From the NCBI RefSeq assembly GCF_900104515.1, contig NZ_FNJL01000008.1, positions 124,001 to 188,000 of the forward strand: a stretch of DNA of 64,000 nucleotides, given 5' to 3'. This DNA comes from Paracidovorax cattleyae. GTDB taxonomy: Bacteria; Pseudomonadota; Gammaproteobacteria; Burkholderiales; Burkholderiaceae_C. The notes under the pieces were generated by a model that made no database searches, had not been told where the DNA came from, and was given only the letters and a program-made list of their open reading frames with translations. Made by a program: the position numbers and the translations under genes. Numbering within the stretch: the stretch's first letter is position 1; every line of letters starts with the position of its first letter. This document shows positions 55,963 through 64,000 of this stretch, one piece after another.

Positions 55963-58041
55963 TCAGGGAGAAGCCAACGTCTCGACTTCCACCGCGCAGT
56001 CGTAGAACGTCGGCGCCGCCCCCAGGTCCGTCAGCGCCTGCCCCGTCACCTCGTTCACGTTCGTGCCCTGCAGGCCGAACTTCCGCCACCAGATGCCCAG
56101 GCCGTGCACCACGCCCGAACGCGCGCGGCCGTTGAGCGCCACGCGGCAGGCGTAGCTGCCGCGGTCGTTGAACACGCGCACGGAGGTGCCGTCGGCGATG
56201 CCGCGCGCGGCGGCGTCGTCCGGGTGCATCTCCAGCAGCGGCTCGGTTTCGATGTTGCGCAGGCTCGTGACGTTCACGAAGGTGGAGTTCAGGAAGTTGC
56301 GCGCGGGCGGCGAGATCATCGCGAGCGGATAGCGCCCGCCCGGCTGCGCGGGCTCGCGGTTGGGCAGGTAGTCGGGCAGCGGATCGAACCCCTGCGCGGC
56401 CAGCCGCTCGCTGTGGAATTCGCAGCGGCCCGATGCCGTCGGGAAGCCGCCTTCCGCGAACGGCGCATCGGGAATCGCCAGCGTGGCGAAACCCGTATCC
56501 AGCAACCGCTGGAAGTCCACATGGCCGCCGTAGGCCTGTCGGCAGAGGTCTTCGTCGCTATCGGCGAAGCACGGCTCGGTGAAGCCCATGCGCGCGGCCA
56601 GTTCGCGGAACACCTGGGTGTTGGGCCTGGCCTGGCCGAGCGGCGCCACGGCCGGCCGGTTCAGCAGCACGTCGGTGTGGCCGTACGCCACCTGGATGTC
56701 CCAGTGCTCCAGCTGCGTGGTGGCGGGCAGCACGTAATCGGCGTAGTCGGCCGTGTCGGTCTGGAAGTGCTCCAGCACCACGGTGAACAGGTCGTCCCGC
56801 GCGAAGCCGCGCACCACCTTGGCGGATTCCGGCGCCACGGCCACCGGGTTGCTGTTGTAGACCACCACGGCCTCGACGCGCGGGCCGAACTCCGGGGATG
56901 CGGCGCGCAGCAGGTCGTCGCCGATGGTGGACATGTTGATGGTGCGCGGCCGCACGCCCGCGGGGATCAGGTCGGGCCGGTGCAGCGCCGGCCGCTGCAC
57001 GGGGAACTGTCCCGAGCTGGAGAGCAGCAGCCCGCCCGCACGGTGCCGCCAGGCGCCCACGAGCGCGGGCAGGCAGGCCACGGCGCGCGTGGCATTGCCG
57101 CCGCCGCGCGCGCGCTGCATGCCGTAGTTGAGGCGGATGGCGGCCGGCCGCGTGGTGCCATAGTCGCGCGCCAGTTGCCGGATCTGCTCCACCGGCAGCC
57201 CGCAGACCGCCGCGGCGCGCTCGGGCGGCCAGGCCAGCGCGCGCTCGCGCAGGCCGTCCCAGCCCACGGTGTGGCGCGCGATGTAGTCGTGGTCCAGCCA
57301 GTCGTTCGTGATCAGTTCGTGCATCAGCGCCAGCGCCAGCGCGGCGTCGGTGCCGGGCAGCAGTTGCAGGTGCTCGTGGCACTTGTCGGCTGTCTCGGTC
57401 TTGCGCGGGTCGATGCACACCAGCCGGGCGCCCGCGCGCTTGGCCTGCTGCGCATAGCGCCAGAAATGCAGGTTGCTGCCGATGGAGTTGCTGCCCCAGA
57501 TGAGGATGAGTTGCGACTCCGCGAAATGCTCCACCTTCATGCCCACCTTGCCGCCCAGCGTCTGGTTCAGCCCTTCGCCGCCCGCGGCAGCGCAGATGGT
57601 GCGCCCCAGCAGCGAGGCGCCCAGGCGGTGGAAGAACCGCCGGTCCATGCTCTCGCCCTGCACCAGGCCCATGGTGCCGGCGTAGCTGTAGGGCAGGATG
57701 GCCTGCGGGTCGCGCGCCGCGATGGCCGAGAGGCGCGACGCGATATCCGAAAGCGCCTCGCCCCAGCCCACGGGCTCGAATTGCCCGCTGCCCTTGGGGC
57801 CGACGCGGCGCAGCGGCGTCAGGATGCGGTCGGGGTGGTTGGTGCGCTCGGCATAGCGCGACACCTTGGCGCAGAGCACGCCGTCGGTGTGGCCATGGGC
57901 CGGGTTGCCCTGCACCCTCACGGCCACGCCGTTCTCCACGGTGGTGACCAGGGCGCAGGTATCGGGGCAGTCGTGGGGGCAGGCGCCGCGCACCTGCAGG
58001 AGCGCGCCGGACGGCGCTGGAGTGTGCGAAATGGTTTCCAT
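55963..58041 (-). CDS. Molybdopterin-dependent oxidoreductase with N-terminal Fe4S4 site
   Basis: A 692-residue enzyme of the DMSO-reductase/formate-dehydrogenase superfamily. The N-terminal cluster motif is CPHDCPDTC...VLCAKV (four Cys), followed by TPLRRVGPKGSGQFEPVGW, the molybdopterin domain with WGSNSIGSNLHFWRYA and VVYNSNPVAVAP, and a C-terminal molydopterin-dinucleotide-binding domain starting PLAMISPP. There is no Tat signal, so it is cytoplasmic. Start ATG 58041 (METISH) or 58050 (MPTMET) cannot be decided. Partner subunits are absent; the substrate is unknown. It is divergent from a LivK-type binding protein. Confidence 0.88.
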   Translation of the reverse strand: METISHTPAPSGALLQVRGACPHDCPDTCALVTTVENGVAVRVQGNPAHGHTDGVLCAKVSRYAERTNHPDRILTPLRRVGPKGSGQFEPVGWGEALSDIASRLSAIAARDPQAILPYSYAGTMGLVQGESMDRRFFHRLGASLLGRTICAAAGGEGLNQTLGGKVGMKVEHFAESQLILIWGSNSIGSNLHFWRYAQQAKRAGARLVCIDPRKTETADKCHEHLQLLPGTDAALALALMHELITNDWLDHDYIARHTVGWDGLRERALAWPPERAAAVCGLPVEQIRQLARDYGTTRPAAIRLNYGMQRARGGGNATRAVACLPALVGAWRHRAGGLLLSSSGQFPVQRPALHRPDLIPAGVRPRTINMSTIGDDLLRAASPEFGPRVEAVVVYNSNPVAVAPESAKVVRGFARDDLFTVVLEHFQTDTADYADYVLPATTQLEHWDIQVAYGHTDVLLNRPAVAPLGQARPNTQVFRELAARMGFTEPCFADSDEDLCRQAYGGHVDFQRLLDTGFATLAIPDAPFAEGGFPTASGRCEFHSERLAAQGFDPLPDYLPNREPAQPGGRYPLAMISPPARNFLNSTFVNVTSLRNIETEPLLEMHPDDAAARGIADGTSVRVFNDRGSYACRVALNGRARSGVVHGLGIWWRKFGLQGTNVNEVTGQALTDLGAAPTFYDCAVEVETLASP

Positions 58042-58183
58042 CGTGGGCATCGGGCGGGACGGGGCGATACACTGCGCGCGCAGGCGGACTGGGCAGGTAC
58101 TGCGCGGTCTTTCCAGGGTTTCAACAACACCGGGGCCGGATCTGCCGCAAGCCGGCTGTCGAGCCCCAAGGGGGGATTTCACC

Positions 58184-59326
58184 ATGAAGCAGGCAGTTCT
58201 GGGGCGCAGGCGGTTTTCCATCGGCCTGGGGATGGCCGCGGTCGCGGGGCTCGGGCCGGCGCGCGCGCAGTCCGAAGGGCCCATCGTGCTCGGCCAGTCG
58301 GCGCCGTTCTCCGGGCCGTCCGCCCAGTTGGGCGTGCAGTTCCACGCGGGCGCGAAACTGTATTTCGACGCCCTCAACGCCCAGGGCGGCATCGGCCGGC
58401 GGCCGGTGGAGCTGCGCACCCTGGATGACGGCTACGAGCCCGACCGGTGCGCGGACAACACCCGCAAGTTCATCGAGCAGGACGTGCTGGCCCTCTTCGG
58501 CTACGTGGGCACGCCCACCAGCCTCGCGGCGCTGCCGCTGTTCAACCAGGCCAGGGTGCCCTTCTTCGCGCCCTTCACCGGAGCGGAGGCGCTGCGCCAG
58601 CCGTTCAACCGCCTGATCTTCCACGTGCGCGCGTCCTACAACGACGAGACGGCCGTGATCGTGCGGCAGCTCACCCATCTGGGGCTGCGCAGGATCGCGG
58701 TGTTCCACCAGGACGACGCCTACGGCAAGGCGGGCCTGGACGGCGTCACCCTGGTCCTGGCGCAGGACCAGCTCAAGCCGCACGCCACGGCGACCGTGCC
58801 CCGCAATTCGGTGGACGTCGCCCCGGCCGTCGGCAAGCTCGTGGCCGCCCGCCCGGAGTCCATCGTGATGGTCACCACCTACGCGGCGAGCGCGGCCTTC
58901 GTGCGCGCGGCGCGCAAGGCGGGTTACGGCGGCACCTTCTACAACCTCTCCTTCGTGGGCACGCAGGCCCTGGCCGACGCGCTGGGCCGGGACGGCGCGG
59001 GCGTGGTCGTCTCGCAGGTGATGCCCTCGCCCTACCAGACCACGCGGCAGATCGCCCGGGAGTTCCAGGACGCGATCAAGAAGGGCGGCGACAAGGTGCA
59101 GGCCAACTATTCGAGCATGGAAGGCTTCGTGGCCGCCCGGGTGTTCGCCGAAGGCCTGCGGCAGGGCGGCGGCAGGCCCACGCGCGAGTCGCTCGTCGCC
59201 GGCCTGGAAGCCATCGGCACCGCGACGGTCTCAGGCTACCCGATCAGCCTCAGCAGCAGCAGCCACGCGGGCTCGCGCTTCGTCGAGATGTCGATGCTGA
59301 CCGGGGATGGCCGGGTGATGGTCTAG
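58184..59326 (+). CDS. LivK-type ABC transporter substrate-binding protein
   Basis: A 380-residue type I periplasmic binding protein (Peripla_BP_6). The N-terminus RRRFSIGLGMAAVAGLGPARA has a twin-arginine pattern and a cleavable signal. The binding-protein core shows IVLGQSAPFSGPSAQLGVQF, GGIGRRPVELRTLDDGYEPD, and IAVFHQDDAYGKAGLDGV. The ribosome-binding site AAGGGGGGA precedes the ATG. No LivHMGF membrane or ATPase genes are adjacent, so it is an orphan receptor for a branched-chain amino acid, amide or aromatic acid. Confidence 0.9.
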   Translation: MKQAVLGRRRFSIGLGMAAVAGLGPARAQSEGPIVLGQSAPFSGPSAQLGVQFHAGAKLYFDALNAQGGIGRRPVELRTLDDGYEPDRCADNTRKFIEQDVLALFGYVGTPTSLAALPLFNQARVPFFAPFTGAEALRQPFNRLIFHVRASYNDETAVIVRQLTHLGLRRIAVFHQDDAYGKAGLDGVTLVLAQDQLKPHATATVPRNSVDVAPAVGKLVAARPESIVMVTTYAASAAFVRAARKAGYGGTFYNLSFVGTQALADALGRDGAGVVVSQVMPSPYQTTRQIAREFQDAIKKGGDKVQANYSSMEGFVAARVFAEGLRQGGGRPTRESLVAGLEAIGTATVSGYPISLSSSSHAGSRFVEMSMLTGDGRVMV

Positions 59327-59342
59327 GGCCTGCGGAAAGGCC

Positions 59343-60503
59343 CTAGGCCTCGAACTCCCGCGTCTGTGCCAGGCCACGCATGAAGGCCTCGCAGCGGGCG
59401 AGCTGCTTCAGGCTCACGTATTCGTCGGGCTGGTGGGCCTGCCGGATGCTGCCCGGGCCGCAGACCACGGTGGAGATGCCGGCGTCCTTGAAGAGGCCGG
59501 CCTCTGTGCCGAAGGCGACCAGCGTGGTGCCGGCCTCGCCCGCGAGGCGTTGCGCCAGGCGCGTGACGGGGTCCTGCGCGCTGCCCAGGAAGCTCGGGAT
59601 CTCGCAGATGGTGTCGAAGGTGATGCCCGTCTGCGGTGCCACGGCCTGCATCGCGGGCTCCAGCGAGCGCGCATAGGCCACCACCTCGGCCTGCATGCGG
59701 GCCGCGTCGGCCGTGGGCAGGTCGCGGAACTCGTAGCGGAACTCCGCATCGCGCGGCACCACGTTGTCGGCGATGCCGCCGTGGAACTGGCCCACGCTGG
59801 CAGTGGAGAACGGCACGTCGAAGCCATCGAAGCGCGGCTCCTCGCGCTCGAAGCCCTCGGCCATGTCGCGCACGCGGCCCACCACGCGCGCGGCCATCTC
59901 GATCGCGTTCACCGAATGCGGCGTGAGCGAGGAGTGCGCCTCCTTGCCGCGCACGCAGCAGCGGTAGCGGTACACCCCCTTGTGCGCGATGGCCGGCACC
60001 ATGTCGGTGGGCTCGCCCACGATGCAGGCGAGGGGCCGCACGCCGGCCTCGCGCAGGTCGGCGATGAGCTCGCGCGCGCCGAAGCAGCCCACTTCCTCGT
60101 CGTAGCTGAAGGCGTAATGGAGGGCGAAGGGCGCATCGCTTTCCAGGAACTGGCGCGCCTGCGACAGCGCGATGGCGATGAAGGCCTTCATGTCGGCGCT
60201 GCCCCGGCCGTAGAGCCGGCCGTCCTGCACGGTGGCCGAGAGCGGGTCCACGCTCCAGTCCTGGCCGTCCCAGGGCACGGTGTCGGTGTGGCCCGAGAGG
60301 ATGATGCCTGCGGGCTTGCCCTCGCCCAGGGTGGCGAACAGATTGGCCTTGGTCTTGCTTGCGTCGTGCGTCAGCCGGCATTTCACGCCCAGCCGGCCCA
60401 GTTCGGACTGGATGAAATCGATGAGCTCCAGGTTGGACCGGTGGCTCACGGTGTTCATGCGCACCAGGGCCTGGGCGAGCGAGAGAGCGTGTTCGGACAG
60501 CAT
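59343..60503 (-). CDS. argE: Acetylornithine deacetylase (M20 family)
   Basis: A 386-residue M20 metallohydrolase. The catalytic blocks are ILSGHTDTVPWDGQDW (first zinc His and catalytic Asp), YGRGSADMKAFIA (bridging Asp), SYDEEVGCFGARELI (catalytic Glu and zinc Glu), and the late Zn-His in GPGSIRQAHQPDEYV. This pattern is that of ArgE, which removes acetyl from N-acetylornithine; related N-acyl amino acid deacylases are possible. It is divergent from a second M20 hydrolase at 60582. Confidence 0.92.
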   Translation of the reverse strand: MLSEHALSLAQALVRMNTVSHRSNLELIDFIQSELGRLGVKCRLTHDASKTKANLFATLGEGKPAGIILSGHTDTVPWDGQDWSVDPLSATVQDGRLYGRGSADMKAFIAIALSQARQFLESDAPFALHYAFSYDEEVGCFGARELIADLREAGVRPLACIVGEPTDMVPAIAHKGVYRYRCCVRGKEAHSSLTPHSVNAIEMAARVVGRVRDMAEGFEREEPRFDGFDVPFSTASVGQFHGGIADNVVPRDAEFRYEFRDLPTADAARMQAEVVAYARSLEPAMQAVAPQTGITFDTICEIPSFLGSAQDPVTRLAQRLAGEAGTTLVAFGTEAGLFKDAGISTVVCGPGSIRQAHQPDEYVSLKQLARCEAFMRGLAQTREFEA

Positions 60504-60581
60504 CGCGGGAGTGTGGAATAACCCTGTCTGGTGCGCGTGCGGAGGCAGGGCTAGACTCTCCGGACCAAGGAAGTACCCATT

Positions 60582-61799
60582 ATGAAACTCATCGACTCCA
60601 TCGTCACCGAGGCGGCATCCATCGCCGCCGTGCGCCGCGACATCCATGCGCATCCCGAGTTGTGCTTCGAGGAAGTGCGCACGGCCGACATCGTGGCCGC
60701 CAAGCTCGCCGAATGGGGCATCCCCATCCACCGCGGGCTGGGCAAGACGGGCGTCGTGGGCATCGTGCACGGCCGCGACGGCGGCGCCTCGGGCCGCGCG
60801 GTGGGCCTGCGCGCCGACATGGACGCGCTGCCCATCACCGAGTTCAACACCTTCTCGCACGCCAGCACCCACCCCGGCAAGATGCACGCCTGCGGCCACG
60901 ACGGCCACACGGCCATGCTGCTCGGCGCGGCCCAGCATTTCGCGAAGCACCGCGATTTCGACGGTACCGTGTACCTGGTCTTCCAGCCGGCGGAAGAGGG
61001 TGGCGGCGGCGCGCGCGTGATGATCGAAGACGGCCTGTTCACCCAGTTTCCGATGGAGGCCGTGTTCGGCATGCACAACTGGCCCGGCATGCGGGCCGGC
61101 CAGTTCGCGGTCAGCCCCGGCCCGGTCATGGCCTCGTCCAACGAATTCAGGATCGTCATCCGCGGCAAGGGCAGCCACGCCGCCATGCCGCACATGGGCA
61201 TCGACCCCGTGCCCGTGGCCTGTCAGATGGTGCAGGCCTTCCAGAACATCATCAGCCGCAACAAGAAGCCGGTCGATGCCGGCGTGATCTCGGTCACCAT
61301 GATCCACACGGGCGAGGCCACCAACGTCGTGCCCGACAGCTGCGAGCTGCAGGGCACGGTGCGCACCTTCACGCTGGAGGTGCTCGACATGATCGAGCAG
61401 CGCATGAAGCAGGTGGCCGAGCACACCTGCGCCGCGCACGAAGCCACCTGCGAGTTCGAGTTCCACCGCAACTACCCGCCCACCGTGAACGCGCCGGCCG
61501 AGGCCGCCTTCGCGCGCCGCGTGATGGAGGGCATCGTGGGCGCGGGCAACGTGTCGCCGCAGGAGCCCACCATGGGGGCGGAGGATTTCGCGTTCATGCT
61601 GCAGGCCAGGCCCGGCGCCTACTGCTTCATCGGCAACGGCGAAGGCGCGCACCGCGAGATGGGCCATGGCGGCGGCCCCTGCACGCTGCACAACCCGAGC
61701 TACGACTTCAACGACGACCTGCTCCCGCTGGGTGCCACCTACTGGGTGGAACTGGCCCGGCAGTGGCTGTCGTCGCCGCGCCCCGCCACGGCGGCCTGA
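60582..61799 (+). CDS. M20 amidohydrolase (hippurate hydrolase / IAA-amino acid hydrolase-like)
   Basis: A 405-residue M20D amidohydrolase. DIHAHPELCFEE, GLRADMDALPITE, MHACGHDGHTAMLLGAA (Cys/His zinc site) and VFQPAEEGGGGARVMIEDGL (Glu pair) are all intact, with the lid motif GSHAAMPHMGIDPV and the C-terminal MGAEDFAFML. Members cleave N-acyl amino acids such as hippurate or indole-acetyl-amino acids. It is divergent from argE across 78 bases. Confidence 0.92.
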   Translation: MKLIDSIVTEAASIAAVRRDIHAHPELCFEEVRTADIVAAKLAEWGIPIHRGLGKTGVVGIVHGRDGGASGRAVGLRADMDALPITEFNTFSHASTHPGKMHACGHDGHTAMLLGAAQHFAKHRDFDGTVYLVFQPAEEGGGGARVMIEDGLFTQFPMEAVFGMHNWPGMRAGQFAVSPGPVMASSNEFRIVIRGKGSHAAMPHMGIDPVPVACQMVQAFQNIISRNKKPVDAGVISVTMIHTGEATNVVPDSCELQGTVRTFTLEVLDMIEQRMKQVAEHTCAAHEATCEFEFHRNYPPTVNAPAEAAFARRVMEGIVGAGNVSPQEPTMGAEDFAFMLQARPGAYCFIGNGEGAHREMGHGGGPCTLHNPSYDFNDDLLPLGATYWVELARQWLSSPRPATAA

Positions 61800-61940
61800 C
61801 GCCCGGGCCCTGCCGCCGCCGGCCTGACGGGCCGGCCCGCGGCATGCCTCCGCACTGCACCCCGCCCCGGCAGCGGCGGCGGGCGCAGGCGCGGGCGGGC
61901 ATGCCCACCCTGTACGCCTTTCCCCCAGGAACCTTCCAGG

Positions 61941-63044
61941 ATGATCGACACCGCGCACGCGTTTTCCCCCACCTATGCGCAGGCCCGCGCGCAGTTCCTC
62001 GGCGCGGCGGCTGCGGCCGGCCTCGCGGTGGAGTCGCATCCCCATCCGCTGCCAGGCCGCGAAGGCGAGGCACTGGCGATGGACGTGGTGCGCGACGGCC
62101 CTGCCGATGCGCGCCGGCTGCTCGTCCTGAGCAGCGCCTGCCACGGCGTGGAAGGCCACTGCGGCAGCGGGGTGCAGGTGTTCGCGCTGCACGACGCGGC
62201 CTGGCGCGCGCGGGCCCGGGATGCGGGGCTGGCGGTGCTCTACATCCACGGGCTGAACCCGCACGGCTTCTCGCACACGCGCCGCGCCACGCACGAGAAC
62301 GTGGACCTGAACCGCAATTTCCAGGATTTCAGCCGGCCCCTGCCGGTCAACGCGGCCTACCGCGATGTCGCGCCGCTGCTGCTGCCGGCGCAATGGCCCC
62401 CGTCTCCGGAGAACGAGCGCACCGTGGCCGCGTTCATCGCCGAGCGCGGCGAGGCGGCATGGCAGGCGGCCATCACCGGGGGGCAGCACGAGTTCCCCCA
62501 GGGGATGTTCTTCGGCGGCACCGGACCCACCTGGAGCAACCTCACCCTGCGGCGCGTGCTGCGCGCGCACGGCGCTGCCGCGCGGCACATCGCCTGGATC
62601 GACCTGCACACCGGCCTGGGGCCGAGCGGCCATGGCGAGCGCATCTACGCGGGCCGCAACGATGCCGCCGCCATCGCGCGCGCGCGGGCCTGGTGGGACG
62701 GGGGCGGCGCGACGCCGGTCACGTCGATCTACGACGGATCGGCAAGCTCCGCCTTCCTCACCGGGCTCATGTGGAACAGCGTGTACGACGAGTGCCCGCA
62801 GGCCGAAATGACCGGCATCGCGCTCGAATACGGCACCGTGCCCATCCTGGAGGTGCTGCACGCCCTGCGCGCCGACCACTGGCGGCACCTGCATCCCGAG
62901 GTACCTGACGGCCCGGCGGAAGCCATCCGGCAGCAGGTGCTGGCCGCGTTCTACACCGACACGCCGGCGTGGAAGGCACGTATTGTCGAGCAGGCGCGCG
63001 AGGCGCTGCTGCAGGCGGCCGACGGCCTGGCCGGCCGCCCCTGA
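61941..63044 (+). CDS. DUF2817 (M14-like carboxypeptidase) protein
   Basis: A 367-residue protein of the DUF2817 family, related to zinc carboxypeptidases. LLVLSSACHGVEGHCGSGVQV supplies the HxxE metal pair, ENVDLNRNFQDFS the substrate-binding Asn-Arg, IAWIDLHTGLGPSGHGERIY the third zinc His, and TGIALEYGTVPILEVL the catalytic Glu. It follows the M20 gene by 141 bases and may be part of the same peptide or acyl-amino-acid salvage group, though a promoter could lie in between. Confidence 0.87.
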   Translation: MIDTAHAFSPTYAQARAQFLGAAAAAGLAVESHPHPLPGREGEALAMDVVRDGPADARRLLVLSSACHGVEGHCGSGVQVFALHDAAWRARARDAGLAVLYIHGLNPHGFSHTRRATHENVDLNRNFQDFSRPLPVNAAYRDVAPLLLPAQWPPSPENERTVAAFIAERGEAAWQAAITGGQHEFPQGMFFGGTGPTWSNLTLRRVLRAHGAAARHIAWIDLHTGLGPSGHGERIYAGRNDAAAIARARAWWDGGGATPVTSIYDGSASSAFLTGLMWNSVYDECPQAEMTGIALEYGTVPILEVLHALRADHWRHLHPEVPDGPAEAIRQQVLAAFYTDTPAWKARIVEQAREALLQAADGLAGRP

Positions 63045-63255
63045 CGGCTGCCCGGCCCCATCCCGCCGGAGGGGTGCAAGGCACGGCCTACAGCGATTTT
63101 CGTGATGCGCCTGCCGCCATGGCGCGCGTGCCCCCTGGTTTTTTCGTGAATTCCTGCAAACAATGTCGAGACACCAACCACATCGGCAGTGACCGGGGCG
63201 GGAGAGGGCGCTCCGGAACACCACACGGCCGTTCACCGTGAAGGGAGGAGCACCC

Positions 63256-64000
63256 ATGCAAGGGCAAGCAACAGGCCGCTGGACCATGGCGCGGCGTTTG
63301 ATGGCGATCAACACGCTCATCTTCGCTCTGCTGGCGGTCGTGGCCGTCTCGATCTGGACCATGATGGAGCAGCTCAGCCACGATGCCGAGATCGTCCGCG
63401 CCTACAACGTTCCCCAGCTGCAGCGCATTGCCGAGCTGGAGCTGAACGTCACGCGGGTCTCGCTGCAGCTGCGGCACGCCATCCTCTCGCGCACTCCCGA
63501 GGAGCTCAACGCCACCCTGGCGGACATCGCGGAAAAGCGCGTCCTGCTGCAGAGGACGCTGAAGGACTTCGGGGACAACATGCTCTCCGACGACGGCCGC
63601 CAGGCCTACGCCCCGATCCCGGCGCTCATGGACGAGTTCTGGGCCACCGGCACGGACAACATCCAGCTCATCCAGGCCGGCCGCAGGCAGGAAGCGTTCG
63701 CCATGCTCGTGGACCGTACCATTCCCACGCGCAACCGCCTGCTGGCGCCGCTCGGGAAGGAAAAGGAGCGCCAGGGCGAACGCCTTTCCGCCCGCATCAA
63801 CGACGTCCAGGCCCTGGCCAAGACCGACCGCAACCTCGCCACGATCGCGGTGCTGGTCGTGGCGGCCTGCCTCGCCGGGCTGAGCTGGTACCTGCGGTCC
63901 GTGGTGCGCCAGCTGGGTGCGGACCCGCCCGACCTCAAGCGGGTGGCGCTCTCCGTGGCGGGCGGCAACCTGGCCGTGGACGTTCCGGTGCGTGCGCGGG
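63256..64000 (+). CDS. Methyl-accepting chemotaxis protein, N-terminal part
   Basis: The gene runs off the window; 248 residues are visible. The start at ATG 63256 follows GGGAGGAG. TM1 (LMAINTLIFALLAVVAVSIW, residues 15-34), a four-helix-bundle ligand domain (residues about 35-190, including ELNVTRVSLQLRHAILSRT), TM2 (IAVLVVAACLAGLSWYL, about 197-215) and the start of HAMP (AGGNLAVDVPVRAR) are seen. The signalling domain lies beyond the edge. The ligand cannot be predicted. The 210-base upstream region shows no clear regulatory element. Confidence 0.88.
   Translation, partial: MQGQATGRWTMARRLMAINTLIFALLAVVAVSIWTMMEQLSHDAEIVRAYNVPQLQRIAELELNVTRVSLQLRHAILSRTPEELNATLADIAEKRVLLQRTLKDFGDNMLSDDGRQAYAPIPALMDEFWATGTDNIQLIQAGRRQEAFAMLVDRTIPTRNRLLAPLGKEKERQGERLSARINDVQALAKTDRNLATIAVLVVAACLAGLSWYLRSVVRQLGADPPDLKRVALSVAGGNLAVDVPVRAR

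Noticed and set aside
59343-63362. A 1339-codon open frame on the minus strand extending far upstream of argE
   Set aside because: Only the last 386 codons match a known family; the rest is antisense to well-supported M20 and DUF2817 genes and is low-complexity, as expected in a 70% GC genome.

Overview
The window reads as a chromosomal segment of a high-GC betaproteobacterium of the Comamonadaceae, most likely Acidovorax/Paracidovorax-like. This is inferred from the roughly 70% GC coding style, several Bug (TctC-type) periplasmic binding proteins, a DUF3567 protein, a pilT / cyclic-nucleotide-binding protein / pilU cluster, and GC-rich intergenic repeats typical of that family. I saw no rRNA, tRNA, CRISPR array, prophage or intact insertion sequence.

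Layout. 0-3.4 kb: end of an Hsp70-like gene, then the conserved rsmI | yraN-diaA-dolP block. 3.5-12.3 kb: a beta-hydroxyacid dehydrogenase, the twitching-motility ATPases pilU and pilT with a cNMP-binding protein between them, yggS, threonine aldolase, a class V aminotransferase and a DUF445 protein. 12.3-14.5 kb: two tandem paralogous HTH regulators divergent from an unrecognised 369-residue protein. 14.6-22.3 kb: glcD, a UvrD-like helicase, a LysR regulator, purU and a PAS-GGDEF-EAL protein. 22.4-23.8 kb: a putative magnesium-responsive operon with a proline-rich leader ORF, a small MgtE_N-like protein and an MgtC-family membrane protein. 23.8-29.8 kb: a ChaN-like lipoprotein, an orphan NarX kinase behind an FNR-type box, an amino-acid ABC operon without its ATPase, and a broken narK. 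30-33.7 kb: a class II ribonucleotide reductase (nrdJ) carrying a 388-residue intein immediately before its catalytic cysteine. 33.7-34.1 kb: the relic of a yybP-ykoY (Mn2+) riboswitch joined to a mutilated mntP. 34-40 kb: bestrophin, VOC and hemerythrin proteins, a probable amidase/immunity pair of lower GC, DUF3567 and DUF3108 proteins. 39.4-44.2 kb: an IclR regulator divergent from an FAH-family hydrolase, a TraB/GumN protein, a Bug protein and a DJ-1/PfpI protein. 44.2-48.5 kb is a graveyard: a truncated pfpI duplicate, shortened toxin-antitoxin-like genes, and remnants of a TRAP transporter (dctM, dctQ, dctP) and an IlvD/Edd dehydratase around one intact FAH gene. 48.6-54.1 kb: two LysR regulators and an FAH-SDR-Bug-SDR operon resembling the oxidative 2-keto-3-deoxy-L-fuconate type of sugar-acid route. 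54-64 kb: LysR/pirin divergent pair, a molybdopterin oxidoreductase, a LivK-type binding protein, two M20 peptidases, a DUF2817 hydrolase and the start of a methyl-accepting chemotaxis protein.

Two themes stand out. First, gene loss by small internal deletions: narK, mntP, dctQ/dctM, dctP, ilvD/edd, pfpI copy 2 and the toxin gene all look eroded, while regulatory relics (the FNR box with narX, the Mn2+ riboswitch) remain. Second, post-transcriptional control that is easy to miss: the proline-rich leader ORF before the MgtC gene, and an FNR-dependent promoter whose geometry predicts a leaderless narX mRNA. Several regulator/operon pairs also show clear inverted-repeat operators (IclR at 40.19 kb, LysR at 50.57 kb and 55.01 kb).
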